Source of the DNA: Lysobacter sp. FW306-1B-D06B | GTDB taxonomy: Bacteria; Pseudomonadota; Gammaproteobacteria; Xanthomonadales; Xanthomonadaceae | Direction of reading: 5' to 3' | Assembly (NCBI RefSeq): GCF_038446665.1 | Contig: NZ_CP151802.1 | Coordinates: 3,286,001 to 3,350,000, forward strand | DNA length: 64,000 nt | The notes under the pieces: model-generated | What the model saw: only the letters and a program-made list of their open reading frames with translations | What the model was told of the DNA's origin: nothing | Database searches by the model: none | In this document: positions 43,975-52,904 of the stretch, in pieces | Layout: each line of letters begins with the position of its first letter | Position numbering within the stretch: position 1 is the stretch's first letter | Position numbers and translations under genes: made by a program

Positions 43975-44221
43975 CGGCATTGCGATCATCCATGGAGGCA
44001 AAGGCCAGAATGTGCGTGGTGATCAGCACGCTGCTCAACACGAAAGAGTCTTCGGTGCGTGCCGCTCGAGTTCGTTCCCCATCTTCTGAGCGCACACACG
44101 TACGCAGCATGTCCGGCCTTACTCGATCGCAATGCTCATCGCCTCGACGAACGTTCGCGATGCAGGCTGGTCGCGGCCCGTCTCGGGGTGAAGTAGGGAG
44201 CAGACGCGGGGGCTGACTCCA

Positions 44222-44385
44222 GGTGCTCGCCAAGGTCGGGGCGCCGTGGCCGCCGAACGATGCAACTTTGTGAACCTGAACGCAGCGGCCGACCGCGCTT
44301 TAGCGAGCGAAGGCTCAAGGACGCAACGTGGTGATCGCCGCCGTGGAGGCGCTGCCGGGCTAACGGCTGCCGTCGTCCTGCGTTT
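44222..44385 (+). repeat. Direct repeat B: decayed 3' end of a GGDEF gene
   Basis: A copy of the cyclase C-terminal coding region (equivalent to AADRAL...RNVVIAAVEALPG and its stop) interrupted by small changes and out of frame. It ends at the 3' end of the gene on the other strand at 44360, the place where the cyclase would normally meet that gene. The 379-base stretch 43981-44359 contains no intact gene. Confidence 0.75.
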
Positions 44386-45085
44386 CGTCGGCGAGGCCCG
44401 CGCCCAGCCCCATGCCGAGGCCGCCGGCGGCCAGCCCGCCGCCCATGCCGCCGCCCATGCCGCCGCCCATTCCTCCGCCACCGCCGCGACCGCCCTGTCG
44501 GTCTTCCTTCGCGCCCTCGCCTTTTCCCTTGGTGCTGGACGACGGGCGCGCGGGGCCCTGTCGCGGGATGTCGAGGTTCGCCGGCACGGGATCCAGGTCG
44601 AGCACACCGCGGATGAAGTCGCGCAGCGAGACGACGAGTTCGGCCGTGTGCACCTGCCTTCCGGCGACGAGGTCCCCCGCCGCGCGCGCGGCCAGGCGCA
44701 CCTGTTCGTCGGTGCCCAGCAGCAGGATGTCCGACAGTGCGCCTTCGACCGCATCGCGGATACGGCGCGAGCGGTCCGAGCTCGGCCACGTCAGTTCCGC
44801 GCTGCCGGGCTCCACGCCAGGCGTGGCGTCCGTGCCACGCCGTTGCAGGTCGCGCAGGTGGGTGGGATCGACCGCTAGGTTGCCGGTGAAGGAACCGCCC
44901 AGCGTCTTGTAGGCCGCGATGAGCGTGCGCAGGCGCTCGTTGATCTGGCGGTTCTCGCGCTCACGTCGTGCCTGCACGATCTGCATCACGATCAGGCGGA
45001 TGCCCACGCCGATCAGCGTGATCACCGCCAGCCCGATCAGCGTGGACAGCACCGCCTGCCAGGAACTGAAATCCAGGTTGCGCAT
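44360..45085 (-). CDS. Membrane-anchored protein with glycine-rich tail
   Basis: A 241-residue protein with one N-terminal membrane helix (about 11-33), then a charged helical region (VQARRERENRQINERLRTLI) and a conserved-looking domain with DAVEGALSDILLLG and VVSLRDFIRGVLDLDP. A low-complexity tail has repeated MGGG units (about 205-235). No family is recognised with confidence. The Gly-rich tail is encoded by near-perfect 12-base repeats that may vary. Confidence 0.68.
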   Translation of the reverse strand: MRNLDFSSWQAVLSTLIGLAVITLIGVGIRLIVMQIVQARRERENRQINERLRTLIAAYKTLGGSFTGNLAVDPTHLRDLQRRGTDATPGVEPGSAELTWPSSDRSRRIRDAVEGALSDILLLGTDEQVRLAARAAGDLVAGRQVHTAELVVSLRDFIRGVLDLDPVPANLDIPRQGPARPSSSTKGKGEGAKEDRQGGRGGGGGMGGGMGGGMGGGLAAGGLGMGLGAGLADETQDDGSR

Positions 45086-45168
45086 GGGGCCTCCCGTGCC
45101 TGCTTCGGACACGCTAACGCATCGTGCGCGGGCGTGTCGTGGATGGGGCGACGGCGCGCGCATGAGAC

Positions 45169-45227
45169 CTCCCTCTCCCCTTGCGGGAGAGGGACAGGCC
45201 GCCGAAGGCGGCCAGGGAGAGGGGTGT
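45169..45227. repeat. CCCTCTCCC-type palindromic repeat
   Basis: Two nested palindromes, CCCTCTCCCCTTGCGGGAGA and GCCGCCGAAGGCGGC, lie in the 230-base divergent gap between two genes. The first resembles the element near 17.0 kb. The promoters of both flanking genes must also be in this gap. Confidence 0.6.
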
Positions 45228-45315
45228 GTCCGCATGCACAGCCCCACACCTCACGCCGCCCTAATGCCCCCGCCACCACGATGACGGCCATCGCCACCGC
45301 CCGGGGAAGGCCGTC

Positions 45316-45948
45316 ATGATGAGAACGCTCGCCATCGCGCTCGCCTGCAGCACGCTGATCGCCTCGCTTGCTTCGCCCGCCGACGCGCAATCGCGCAAGC
45401 AACCCACGTCGTCCGTCGAGGTCTCCAAGCCCGCCGCTTCGCTTCCCGGCCCGACCTACGCCTGGGTGCCGATGCCCGCGCAGCTGAGCGCGGAGTTCGA
45501 CCAGCGCGTGCAGGACCCGGCACTGCGCGCGCGGCTGGAAGCAGCGTTGAACAAGGCCCTGCAAGCGAAGGGCTATCGCCGCATCGACGACGTGCGCAAG
45601 GCCGACCTCGCCTTCGCTTACCGCGTCGGTGTTCGCGATGTGCAGCAGACGAGCGTGAAGGAAACCAGGTCGCAGGGCGGCAGCATCCGCGAGAGCGCGC
45701 TGGAATGCGGGCACGGCGGCTGTTCGCAACTGGTCGAACACGGCGCCGGTGGCGTACCGACGTTCAAGGTGAAGACCGTCGACACGGTCGAGGGCGGCCT
45801 GCAGATCGAGGCGATCCAGCCCTCCGACATCCGCGTGCTGTGGCGCGCGCTTTATCGCGGCTCGGTGAAGGCCAAGGGCGCCGGCGCGGTGAACCTGGAC
45901 ACCGTGGCGACGCAGACGCTGGCCTCGTTGCCCAAGGCGTCGAAGTAA
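45316..45948 (+). CDS. Secreted DUF4136-like protein
   Basis: A 210-residue protein with a Sec signal peptide (about 1-24, ending PADAQ). The domain resembles DUF4136: YAWVPMPAQLSAEFDQRVQD, LEAALNKALQAKGYRRID, KADLAFAYRVGV. The family is typical of envelope lipoproteins, although no lipobox Cys is obvious here. Two cysteines occur in ALECGHGGCSQ. Function unknown. Confidence 0.73.
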   Translation: MMRTLAIALACSTLIASLASPADAQSRKQPTSSVEVSKPAASLPGPTYAWVPMPAQLSAEFDQRVQDPALRARLEAALNKALQAKGYRRIDDVRKADLAFAYRVGVRDVQQTSVKETRSQGGSIRESALECGHGGCSQLVEHGAGGVPTFKVKTVDTVEGGLQIEAIQPSDIRVLWRALYRGSVKAKGAGAVNLDTVATQTLASLPKASK

Positions 45949-45969
45949 GCGCGCGATGTTCGCGGACGC

Positions 45970-46263
45970 TCAACCGTCTTTGGATTGGGCGTTCTTCTCG
46001 TTTTCCGTGGCCTTCTCCACGATGTGCTCGTAGAGCTGCACGAGCTGCGCGCCGAGCGCATGGAACTCCGGGTTGCGCGCGACGAAATGCTGCCCGTCCT
46101 GCGCGTCCTCCAGCGCCCGCTTCATGAAGTCCAGGTCGGCGTCGGTGATTCGTTCGCCGGCATCGACGCGCTTTTTCAGCGCCATCGCGCGCGGCAGGCG
46201 GAACTTCACCAGGCGATCGAGCAACGCCTGCAGGGTCGCGGTGTCATCGGGGTGCTCGGACAT
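45970..46263 (-). CDS. Small helical cytosolic protein
   Basis: A 97-residue protein predicted to be helical throughout ([20 protein letters not shown], then [20 protein letters not shown] and [15 protein letters not shown]). No signal peptide or domain is recognised. It is convergent with the DUF4136-like gene and downstream of the GH18 gene on the same strand. Confidence 0.7.
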   Translation of the reverse strand: MSEHPDDTATLQALLDRLVKFRLPRAMALKKRVDAGERITDADLDFMKRALEDAQDGQHFVARNPEFHALGAQLVQLYEHIVEKATENEKNAQSKDG

Positions 46264-46350
46264 GAAGGCCGCCTCGTTCGCGGGGGCGCCATTGTGCGCC
46301 CCGTGCCGCGACCCCGACTTCACGCGCGTTTCACTGCGAGCGCGCCCGCC

Positions 46351-47511
46351 TCACTTGAACGGCTGCGCCATCGCCTTCAGCAGACTGTGCTGCTCGTCGT
46401 CGCCCGTGAGCTCCCACATGAAGACGCCACGCAGGCCGTGCTCTTTCGCCAGTTGCGAACGCAGGTCGATCGATTCGGGATTTTCGTAACTGACGAACAC
46501 GCGCTCGTCCGCGTTGAACAGGTACGGCGTCTGCGCGACGGGATGCCAGTGGCGCTTCCACTTCGGGTTGTCGAGCAGCTTGGCGCGGATCTCGCGCCAG
46601 TCGCCGGCGGCATAGGGCTCGGTGTAGGGCCGGTAGAGGCCGTCGTTATCCGCGTCCTTCACACGGAAACCGCGGCCGTAGAACGGCACGCCCAGCACCA
46701 GCTTGTCGGCGCTCACGCCGTGCGCGCGGTAGAACTCCACCGCGCCTTCGACGTTGTTGTAACGGCGCAGTTCCGCCGGCAACGGATCCTGCGGCACTTC
46801 GCGCAGCGGTGCGTTGAACGTGGACACGGTCGAGAATGCCGTGCCCATGTCGTAGGTCATCAGGTTGATGAAATCCAGCGTGCGGCCCAGCGCGGCGAGG
46901 TCGAAACTGCGCGCCGGATCGTAGGGGCCGTCGGACTGCATGCGCCCGGCCGGCAATGCGGCCGTGAGCAGGAATGTCTTTCCGTCCTGCGCGCCCCTCT
47001 TGTCGAGCTGGACGCGGAACTCCTGCGCCAGCAGCGTCATGTTGCGACGATCCTCCGGTCGCGCGGTGATCTCCTTCGGCCCGCCGTACACCGGGAATTC
47101 CCAGTCGATGTCGACGCCGTCGAAGCTGCCGCGGTGGGTGTCGAAGAACATCGCCATGCACGAGGACACGAAGCGCTCGCGGCTTTCCGCCGTGAGCGCC
47201 GCATCGGAGAAGCCACCGGCTTCCCAGCCGCCGATGGAGATCAGCGTGCGCAACTTCGGATGCCGGCGCTTCAACTCCGCCAACGCCTTGAAATGCGCGG
47301 CCGCGTCCGGCGCGACCACGCAGCGCCCGTCCTCGATGCGCGCGAAGGCGTAGAACACATGCGTGACGGTGTCGGCGGGAATCTTCGATACCGGATAGCG
47401 CGCGGCGGAACCGCCGGGGTAATAGGCGCCGATGATCGGCTCGGCCGCATGGCCGGCGCCGGTCACGCCGGCAAGGAGAAGCGCGATGGCGGCCAGGGTC
47501 GGGCGGAGCAT
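46351..47511 (-). CDS. Secreted glycoside hydrolase family 18 (chitinase-like)
   Basis: A 386-residue protein with a Sec signal peptide (about 1-22, ending GAGHA). The GH18 barrel has LRTLISIGGWEAGGFS and the catalytic motif FDGVDIDWEFP (DxxDxDxE, acid Glu at about residue 138). MTYDMGTAF supplies the conserved Tyr-Asp substrate-assist region, and a C-terminal WELTGDD follows. It should hydrolyse chitin or related N-acetylglucosamine polymers. There is no separate carbohydrate-binding module. A chitinase fits a predatory or soil lifestyle. Confidence 0.9.
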   Translation of the reverse strand: MLRPTLAAIALLLAGVTGAGHAAEPIIGAYYPGGSAARYPVSKIPADTVTHVFYAFARIEDGRCVVAPDAAAHFKALAELKRRHPKLRTLISIGGWEAGGFSDAALTAESRERFVSSCMAMFFDTHRGSFDGVDIDWEFPVYGGPKEITARPEDRRNMTLLAQEFRVQLDKRGAQDGKTFLLTAALPAGRMQSDGPYDPARSFDLAALGRTLDFINLMTYDMGTAFSTVSTFNAPLREVPQDPLPAELRRYNNVEGAVEFYRAHGVSADKLVLGVPFYGRGFRVKDADNDGLYRPYTEPYAAGDWREIRAKLLDNPKWKRHWHPVAQTPYLFNADERVFVSYENPESIDLRSQLAKEHGLRGVFMWELTGDDEQHSLLKAMAQPFK

Positions 47512-47599
47512 GCGGTCGTCTCGTGTGCGGGAGAGCGCCACGATACCCGCCCTGCGGGCCGGTGCACGCTATGCTTTCGGCCAATGCATGGGGATGCGC

Positions 47600-48568
47600 A
47601 TGACCGCCTTTGATCCGTCCGAGACGACAACCCTCGAAAAGCAGGCCTACGAGGCCTTCGGCCGCGGCGAACTGACGCTGGCCGCGCAACAGTTCGGCGA
47701 ACTGCTCGAACATCAGCCCGACGCCGTGCACCTGCATTACATGAAGGGACTGGCGCACAAGTACCTGCGCGAGTGGTCCGACAGCCTGCACCACAACCTG
47801 CGCGCGCAGGCCTTGAAGGGCGGCTTCGACGAAAGCATGGCCTGGAACGCCGGCATCGCCGCCACCGCGCTGGGCGACTGGGCGCAGGCGCGCAACCAGT
47901 GGACGCAATGCGGCATCGGCATACCCGAAGGCGACGGTCCCATCGAAAGCGACTTTGGCCTGATCAGCATCCGCCTGAATGCCTGGGGCCGTGGCGAAAC
48001 CGTGTGGGCCCGGCGCATCGACATCGTGCGCGCGCGATTGCTCAACGTGCCGCTGCCGGAGAGCGGCCACCGTCTGTTCGACATCGTCCTGCACGACGGC
48101 GCCCCCACCGGCCGCCGACGCACCGGCAACGGCGACCGCACGGCGCCGGTGTTCAACGCGCTCGACACGCTGGCGTCGTCGGAGTTCCGCACGTTCGTGG
48201 CCTTCGTGCACTGCGCAACGCCTGAGGATCTCAATGACCTGACCGAGGCCACGCTGCCCGGCATCGGCTATGTGGAAGACTGGACGAGCTCGCTGGTGCA
48301 CTACTGCCTGCGTTGCAGCTACGGCACGCCGCACGATCACGACGAAACGGGCGAGTCGAAAGCGGACGGATGGAACGCCGAACGCAACCTCGGCATCGGC
48401 GCGCAGGGCAAGGCGGCCGTGGTGCGTCTGCTGGAAGAGTGGGTCTCACGCGGGCCGGGACGTCGCATCGACGGCATCGAAACGCCGGATCACGCGCCGC
48501 CGGAGCGAGTGGAGAGCCACGCGTGGTGGCGTGGGAACGACGAGGAAGAGGAAGAGGAAGAGACCTAA
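47600..48568 (+). CDS. TPR-like protein with acidic tail
   Basis: A 322-residue cytosolic protein. TPR-like helices occupy residues 10-110 (KQAYEAFGRGELTLAAQQFG, MKGLAHKYLREWSDSLHHNL). A distinct C-terminal domain has FRTFVAFVHCATPEDLNDL and HYCLRCSYGTPHDHDE, followed by a run of eight to nine Glu encoded by GAGGAA repeats. The ATG at 47600 has GGGGA six bases before it; in-frame ATGs at 47588 and 47594 are alternatives. Function unknown. It diverges from the GH18 gene. Confidence 0.72.
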   Translation: MTAFDPSETTTLEKQAYEAFGRGELTLAAQQFGELLEHQPDAVHLHYMKGLAHKYLREWSDSLHHNLRAQALKGGFDESMAWNAGIAATALGDWAQARNQWTQCGIGIPEGDGPIESDFGLISIRLNAWGRGETVWARRIDIVRARLLNVPLPESGHRLFDIVLHDGAPTGRRRTGNGDRTAPVFNALDTLASSEFRTFVAFVHCATPEDLNDLTEATLPGIGYVEDWTSSLVHYCLRCSYGTPHDHDETGESKADGWNAERNLGIGAQGKAAVVRLLEEWVSRGPGRRIDGIETPDHAPPERVESHAWWRGNDEEEEEEET

Positions 48569-48674
48569 TGCGCTTCGAGAGCCCCACTTCCACCGGTGGC
48601 CGAAGGAAGTGCGCTGAGAAGGGTTGGCGTGGGGGCAGTAGAGAGATCTGCCCGAAGATCGCGACCTTCTGAGC

Positions 48675-48852
48675 TGTCATCCCCGCGAAGGCGGGGATCC
48701 AACTTGCAGCACACCAGTTCTGCTCTACGGAGAGCATGAAGTTCAGACAGTTGGATGTTCGGCTCCGCCGAAGTGGAGCGGAGCCTGCCTTCGCGGGAAT
48801 GACAGCGCCTCTTGAAAGCGCCTTCAGCTGTCATTCCTGAGCTGTCATTCCT
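48675..48852. repeat. REP-like repeats
   Basis: Family-1 palindromes lie at about 48675-48702 and, inverted, 48785-48802, with further TGTCATTCCTG half copies near 48830 and 48843. They fill most of the 342-base convergent gap between the TPR-like gene and the oxidoreductase gene. No gene is seen. Confidence 0.68.
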
Positions 48853-48910
48853 GCATCACGGGTCTTCCCGCGGCCCAGGCCGGCGGGAATCAAGGCTACG
48901 CCCACGCCGA

Positions 48911-50011
48911 TCACCCCAGCGTCACCGCCCTGCCCGTCCGCGCCGACTCGTAGATCGCCTGCATGATCCGAACGTCGCGCATCCCCTCCTCGCCGGACAC
49001 CTTGCTCGGCCGCTGTTCCAGCACGCAACGCGCGAAGTCGTCCATCTCCGCGGCGAACAGGTCGATCTCCGGAAACCGGATCTCCTTGCCGTCGCTGCGA
49101 CGCCCGTGGTTGCCGTCGTAGAAGAACGCCGGGTCGAGTTCGAACCAGCCGCGCTCGGCATTCACACGCAAATTCTGGATGCCGCCCGCCTTGTAGCTGG
49201 TGCTGCAATACGCCATGACGCCGCTGGGGAACTTCGTCGTCCACACCATGCTTTCGTCGACTTCGGCGAAGCGGCGAAGATCGGTCTTGGTCTCCTGCGC
49301 CGACACCATCACCGGTTCCTCGCCCGTGAGGTAGCGCGTGGCCTGCAAGGCGTAGATGCCCACGTCCATCAACGCACCGCCGCCGGCCAGCGCCCGTTGC
49401 AGGCGCCACTGCCCCGGCTCGCCCACGTTGATGGCGAACCCCGCCTGCAGGATCGTCGGCTTGCCGAACACCTCCTCGCGCACCAGGCGGATGCACTCCA
49501 GGTGATGCGGGTCGAACTGGCAGCGATACGCGGTGCCGAGCAGGCGGCCGGCCTGCTTGCAGGCGTCGATCATCTGCTGGCAGCGCTCGACGGAAATCTC
49601 CAGCGGCTTCTCGCAGAACACATGCTTGCCGGCCTTCGCCGCCGCGATGGTGTGCTGCGCGTGCAGCGCGTTGGGCGTGACGACGTAGACGATGTCGATG
49701 TGCGGGTTGTCGGCCATCCGGTGCATCGTGTCGTAGTCGTACACGCTGGTGGCGGGCAAGCCGTACTTCGCCTTCCACGCTTCGGCCTTGGCCGGCGTGC
49801 CGGTGACGATGCCCGCCAGCCGGCAATGCTTCGTCTTCGCCAGCGCGGGCGCGATCTGGTGTTCGCTCAGCCGGCCCAGGCCGCACACGGCCACGCCGAG
49901 CTTGCGGGCTTCCTGCGCGCGGGCGCGCGTGACGCTCGTGCTGATGAAGGGCGCGGCGGCCAGGGCGACGGCGGTTTCGGTGAGGAACCTGCGGCGGGAA
50001 GGATCGGGCAT
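48911..50011 (-). CDS. Tat-exported Gfo/Idh/MocA oxidoreductase
   Basis: A 366-residue protein with a twin-arginine signal (PSRRRFLTETAVALAAAPF near residue 4). The Rossmann motif is GVAVCGLGRLSEH and the family signature VFCEKPLEISVERCQQMI contains the EKP motif. An alpha/beta substrate domain includes GVMAYCSTSYKAGG. It resembles periplasmic glucose-fructose oxidoreductase. It would oxidise a sugar with tightly bound NAD(P), which is exported folded by Tat. The substrate is not certain. Confidence 0.87.
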   Translation of the reverse strand: MPDPSRRRFLTETAVALAAAPFISTSVTRARAQEARKLGVAVCGLGRLSEHQIAPALAKTKHCRLAGIVTGTPAKAEAWKAKYGLPATSVYDYDTMHRMADNPHIDIVYVVTPNALHAQHTIAAAKAGKHVFCEKPLEISVERCQQMIDACKQAGRLLGTAYRCQFDPHHLECIRLVREEVFGKPTILQAGFAINVGEPGQWRLQRALAGGGALMDVGIYALQATRYLTGEEPVMVSAQETKTDLRRFAEVDESMVWTTKFPSGVMAYCSTSYKAGGIQNLRVNAERGWFELDPAFFYDGNHGRRSDGKEIRFPEIDLFAAEMDDFARCVLEQRPSKVSGEEGMRDVRIMQAIYESARTGRAVTLG

Positions 50012-50087
50012 GGCGTGACTCGCTCGAAGAAAGGATCGATGCACTGCCTGCGCGCGACGCCATGCGCCGCGCGTGTAACGCGAACCG

Positions 50088-51011
50088 CTACCGGTGCGCC
50101 AGCGCGTACTCCAGCGCCGCGCACACCGCCGCCGCCTGCGCGGCGTTGCACTGCTCCTGCGTGGCGCGCGGGCTGTCGGGATAGACCTCGGTGGTGGTCT
50201 TGTAGCGCGCGTCGGTGACGCCGGCGCACAGGCCGAGCTTGCGCAGCGGGTATTCGATGACGCCCGGTGCGACCACGTCCGATCCGATGATGCGCCCCTG
50301 CGCGTCGGCCGGTGCGATGTGCGTGACCTTCGCCACCGCCTCGATCACCGCCTGCTGGAACGCCGGCTGCGGGTGCTCGCTGTCGTCCACCAGGTAGAAG
50401 CCGTCGGGCACGCCGTCGGGCTGGAAGGGCTTGCCGTCGCGCGCGGCCAGCGCGGGGCGGAACTCGGTCTCGTCGGTGTCGGTGGTCTCGTGCAGGTCGA
50501 TGTGCAGCAGCACGCGATCGCGCACCAGCGCGACCAGGCGCATCAGGGCCGCCGATTCCTGCGCCGGGCTCCCATCGCGGAAGGAGCGGTTGGGGTCGAT
50601 CGCATCGGGATTCCAGCGATGGATGCGCTCATAAGCCCACGGACTGATGCACGGCGCCACCAGCAGGTTCGCCCGGCCGGCGAACTCCCTGGCGTGCAGC
50701 GCCACGAACCGCAGCGCGCCGTGCACGCCGCTGGTCTCGTAGCCGTGCACGCCGCCGGTGACCAGGGCGACGGGAAGGGCGTCGTCCCAGTCGCGGTTCC
50801 TGATTGCCAGCAGCGGGAAGTGCTCGTCGCCGTAGTCCAGCCGGCCGTACTCGACCACGTCGAAGTCCGCGCGCAGGCCGTCGATGGCCCGGACCACCTC
50901 GTCGGCATAGCTGCGCTGGCGCACCTGCCGCGCCAGCCACGCCGCCTTCTCCGCGGCGCCCCAGGGCGTTCCGGGTGTGCCGATGAGATACGGGATGACA
51001 GTCATGGTCAT
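50088..51011 (-). CDS. M14-family metallocarboxypeptidase-like protein
   Basis: A 307-residue protein with the zinc motif GGVHGYETSGVHGA (HxxE) near residue 89 and later HIDLHETTDTDETEF, the third His and nearby acidic residues of an M14 zinc site. No signal peptide is present. It probably removes a C-terminal residue or an acyl-amino group (as in succinylglutamate desuccinylase-like members) in the cytosol. An in-frame ATG at 51005 is equally possible. It precedes the oxidoreductase gene on the same strand by 76 bases. Confidence 0.83.
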   Translation of the reverse strand: MTMTVIPYLIGTPGTPWGAAEKAAWLARQVRQRSYADEVVRAIDGLRADFDVVEYGRLDYGDEHFPLLAIRNRDWDDALPVALVTGGVHGYETSGVHGALRFVALHAREFAGRANLLVAPCISPWAYERIHRWNPDAIDPNRSFRDGSPAQESAALMRLVALVRDRVLLHIDLHETTDTDETEFRPALAARDGKPFQPDGVPDGFYLVDDSEHPQPAFQQAVIEAVAKVTHIAPADAQGRIIGSDVVAPGVIEYPLRKLGLCAGVTDARYKTTTEVYPDSPRATQEQCNAAQAAAVCAALEYALAHR

Positions 51012-51224
51012 GGCGCGGAAACACTCGGTAGCAGGGCGAGGCCGCACTTTAGCAGGCGCGCCGATGCAAACCGGCGGTTGGCATCGGACCAAAGGTTGCG
51101 ACCGAAACCGTCCGGCCATCGACAATTCCGGCCGGCCGCGTCGCCCCTTCACGTCAGACAAAGTCACATTGCCACTCTCTTTGCATCACCGGCAACTAGC
51201 GCCAGTTCACTCGGGGAAAGCGCA

Positions 51225-51542
51225 ATGCCGAAGCGTTACATCATCGTCGTCGGTGACACCACCACCGCGGGCGGGCAGACGATCGAAGGACTGCCCGATG
51301 TCCGGGTCGCGTGCACGGACGGCGGCCTGCGGGCGGTGACCTGCCCCGGACACGCCGTCACCTGCGGCCAGTGCGGCCGCACCACGGTGTCGGAGGGCGC
51401 CATCTACTTCGGCAACCTCCGGGTCGCTTATGACGGCGCGGCGCTCGCCTGCGGCCATCGCCTGGTGTCGCGCAAGCAGCGGCTGGTGTCGGTGGAAGTG
51501 GCCGAGGAAAACACGGCGTCGGACACGACCGGGCCGTCGTGA
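51225..51542 (+). CDS. PAAR-domain protein (orphan type VI spike tip)
   Basis: A 105-residue protein of PAAR type: MPKRYIIVVGDTTTAGGQTI, CTDGGLRAVTCPGHAVTCGQ, EGAIYFGNLRVAYDGAALAC GH (two parts). PAAR proteins sharpen the VgrG spike of T6SS and bind zinc through His/Cys residues. No effector extension is present, and no T6SS core gene is nearby. GGGGAAAG lies before the ATG. It may serve a T6SS encoded elsewhere. Confidence 0.82.
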   Translation: MPKRYIIVVGDTTTAGGQTIEGLPDVRVACTDGGLRAVTCPGHAVTCGQCGRTTVSEGAIYFGNLRVAYDGAALACGHRLVSRKQRLVSVEVAEENTASDTTGPS

Positions 51543-51584
51543 GGGAACGGCCCTGATCGCGGGCCGAGCGCACACGTCCCGCCA

Positions 51585-51953
51585 TCACCGCATCGCATAC
51601 CCCACCAGGCGCCACGCATCGTCTTCGTCCAGCCTCAGGGTGACCCGCTCGTCGCAGGTCCTTTGGCCGGCGAAGGTGGTGCTGAACATCACCGCCACGT
51701 AGAGTCCCGGCGGATTGCCCTGCGCATCGCCCGCCCCGACGTGGTAGCGGACGACCTCGGACCACTGGCGCGAGACGGGCGCGATCATCGGCCGCCCCGA
51801 GTCGATGATCGCTTCATGGAACGCGCCCGCGTCCAGCACCTGCCGCCCCACGGACGAAGCCCGCTGCCAGACCTGGGTGGCGTTACCGCCGTCGATCATC
51901 TCGACGAGGCGGGTGGCGGCGTTGACGATGCTGCCGCAGTCGATGTCGTTCAT
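51585..51953 (-). CDS. DUF4019-like protein
   Basis: A 122-residue protein with the pattern of DUF4019: VNAATRLVEMIDGGNATQVW, RQWSEVVRYHVGAGDAQGNP, PPGLYVAVMFSTTF, ending LRLDEDDAWRLVGYAMR. No signal peptide is seen, unlike many members. It converges with the PAAR gene. Such proteins occasionally neighbour T6SS spike genes; an immunity or adaptor role is speculation. Confidence 0.7.
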   Translation of the reverse strand: MNDIDCGSIVNAATRLVEMIDGGNATQVWQRASSVGRQVLDAGAFHEAIIDSGRPMIAPVSRQWSEVVRYHVGAGDAQGNPPGLYVAVMFSTTFAGQRTCDERVTLRLDEDDAWRLVGYAMR

Positions 51954-52131
51954 GGGCGCCCGTGTGCACGCAGGTGGGATGGCAATGCCCGTGCGAGCGA
52001 GATCCGCAGCACGGCCGTGCAGCATGCCCATGCGCGACAGGCGACTCCATGAGAAATGTCCGGAGTCGTGGGCTGGAGCGCCAGATCAGGCGACGGCCTG
52101 CATCACCCTTGGAGCGACTCTTCCAGCAGGC

Positions 52132-52800
52132 TCACATCGAATCGAGCCTCGACCGAAGTCCCACCAGCAGCCATCCGCCGGCGTACAGCAGCAGCATCGC
52201 CCATACAAGAAGGCCGGCAAGCAGATTTACGTCGAACGCACCGGCCCAGTCGCCCCATTTCCAGTCCCGAAACTGGAAGTACAGCGCGACCAGCACGGGA
52301 AAGACGCCCAGCCGCTGTATTCCACCGAACAGCATGCCCATGCGTTCGCCCATGTGCAGACGCAATGTGGTGATGAAGCGCAAGCGCGACTCGCGCTCGG
52401 CACGGGGGAAGCGTCGAAGTTCATGCACGACGTCCTGCCATCGGGCGAAGTCCACGTCCATCTCTGCGGCGTGTGTTTCACGTGGGCGAACGAAGCTCGG
52501 CAGTTCTCTTCTTATTTGAAGAAAGACGGAAAGCCCCAGCCCACCGATCTCGCCGATGAAGCAGCCTGTCGCGATCCAGAGCACCACCACAGGCGGCAGC
52601 CATGACTGTGCGGCCACCAACAACCCCAATCCCGCCAGAAGCAACCCGGCCCACAGAGACCAGCGCTCCAATCTGGACGCCGGCGGATGATGACTGATCG
52701 CCGCCAGATCCTGTACGCGGCGATACAGCCATCCGAATGTCAGGCCCTCATTGGATTCGCGCAGCGAACGTATCGGTGCATCCACTCCCAGATCTTCCAT
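52132..52800 (-). CDS. Four-helix membrane protein of unknown function
   Basis: A 222-residue protein with two hydrophobic hairpins: about 47-65 and 70-92, then about 160-176 and 190-213. A charged cytoplasmic or periplasmic loop of about 65 residues (ETHAAEMDVDFARWQDVVHE) joins them. No family is recognised. It is in the accessory stretch between the PAAR gene and the DUF3228 gene. Confidence 0.72.
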   Translation of the reverse strand: MEDLGVDAPIRSLRESNEGLTFGWLYRRVQDLAAISHHPPASRLERWSLWAGLLLAGLGLLVAAQSWLPPVVVLWIATGCFIGEIGGLGLSVFLQIRRELPSFVRPRETHAAEMDVDFARWQDVVHELRRFPRAERESRLRFITTLRLHMGERMGMLFGGIQRLGVFPVLVALYFQFRDWKWGDWAGAFDVNLLAGLLVWAMLLLYAGGWLLVGLRSRLDSM

Positions 52801-52904
52801 GCGCGCCCCCGTCGAGTCCTGAGGGAATGGTAGCGCCAGGCCATCACACAGGCACCCGGCATGTCCCTGCGGGCCCGTGCACCTTCAGGCGATGCATGCG
52901 TCGC

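Noticed and set aside
46646..48340. A long minus-strand frame overlapping the GH18 and TPR-like genes.
   Set aside because: It overlaps two supported genes in another frame and shows no domain.
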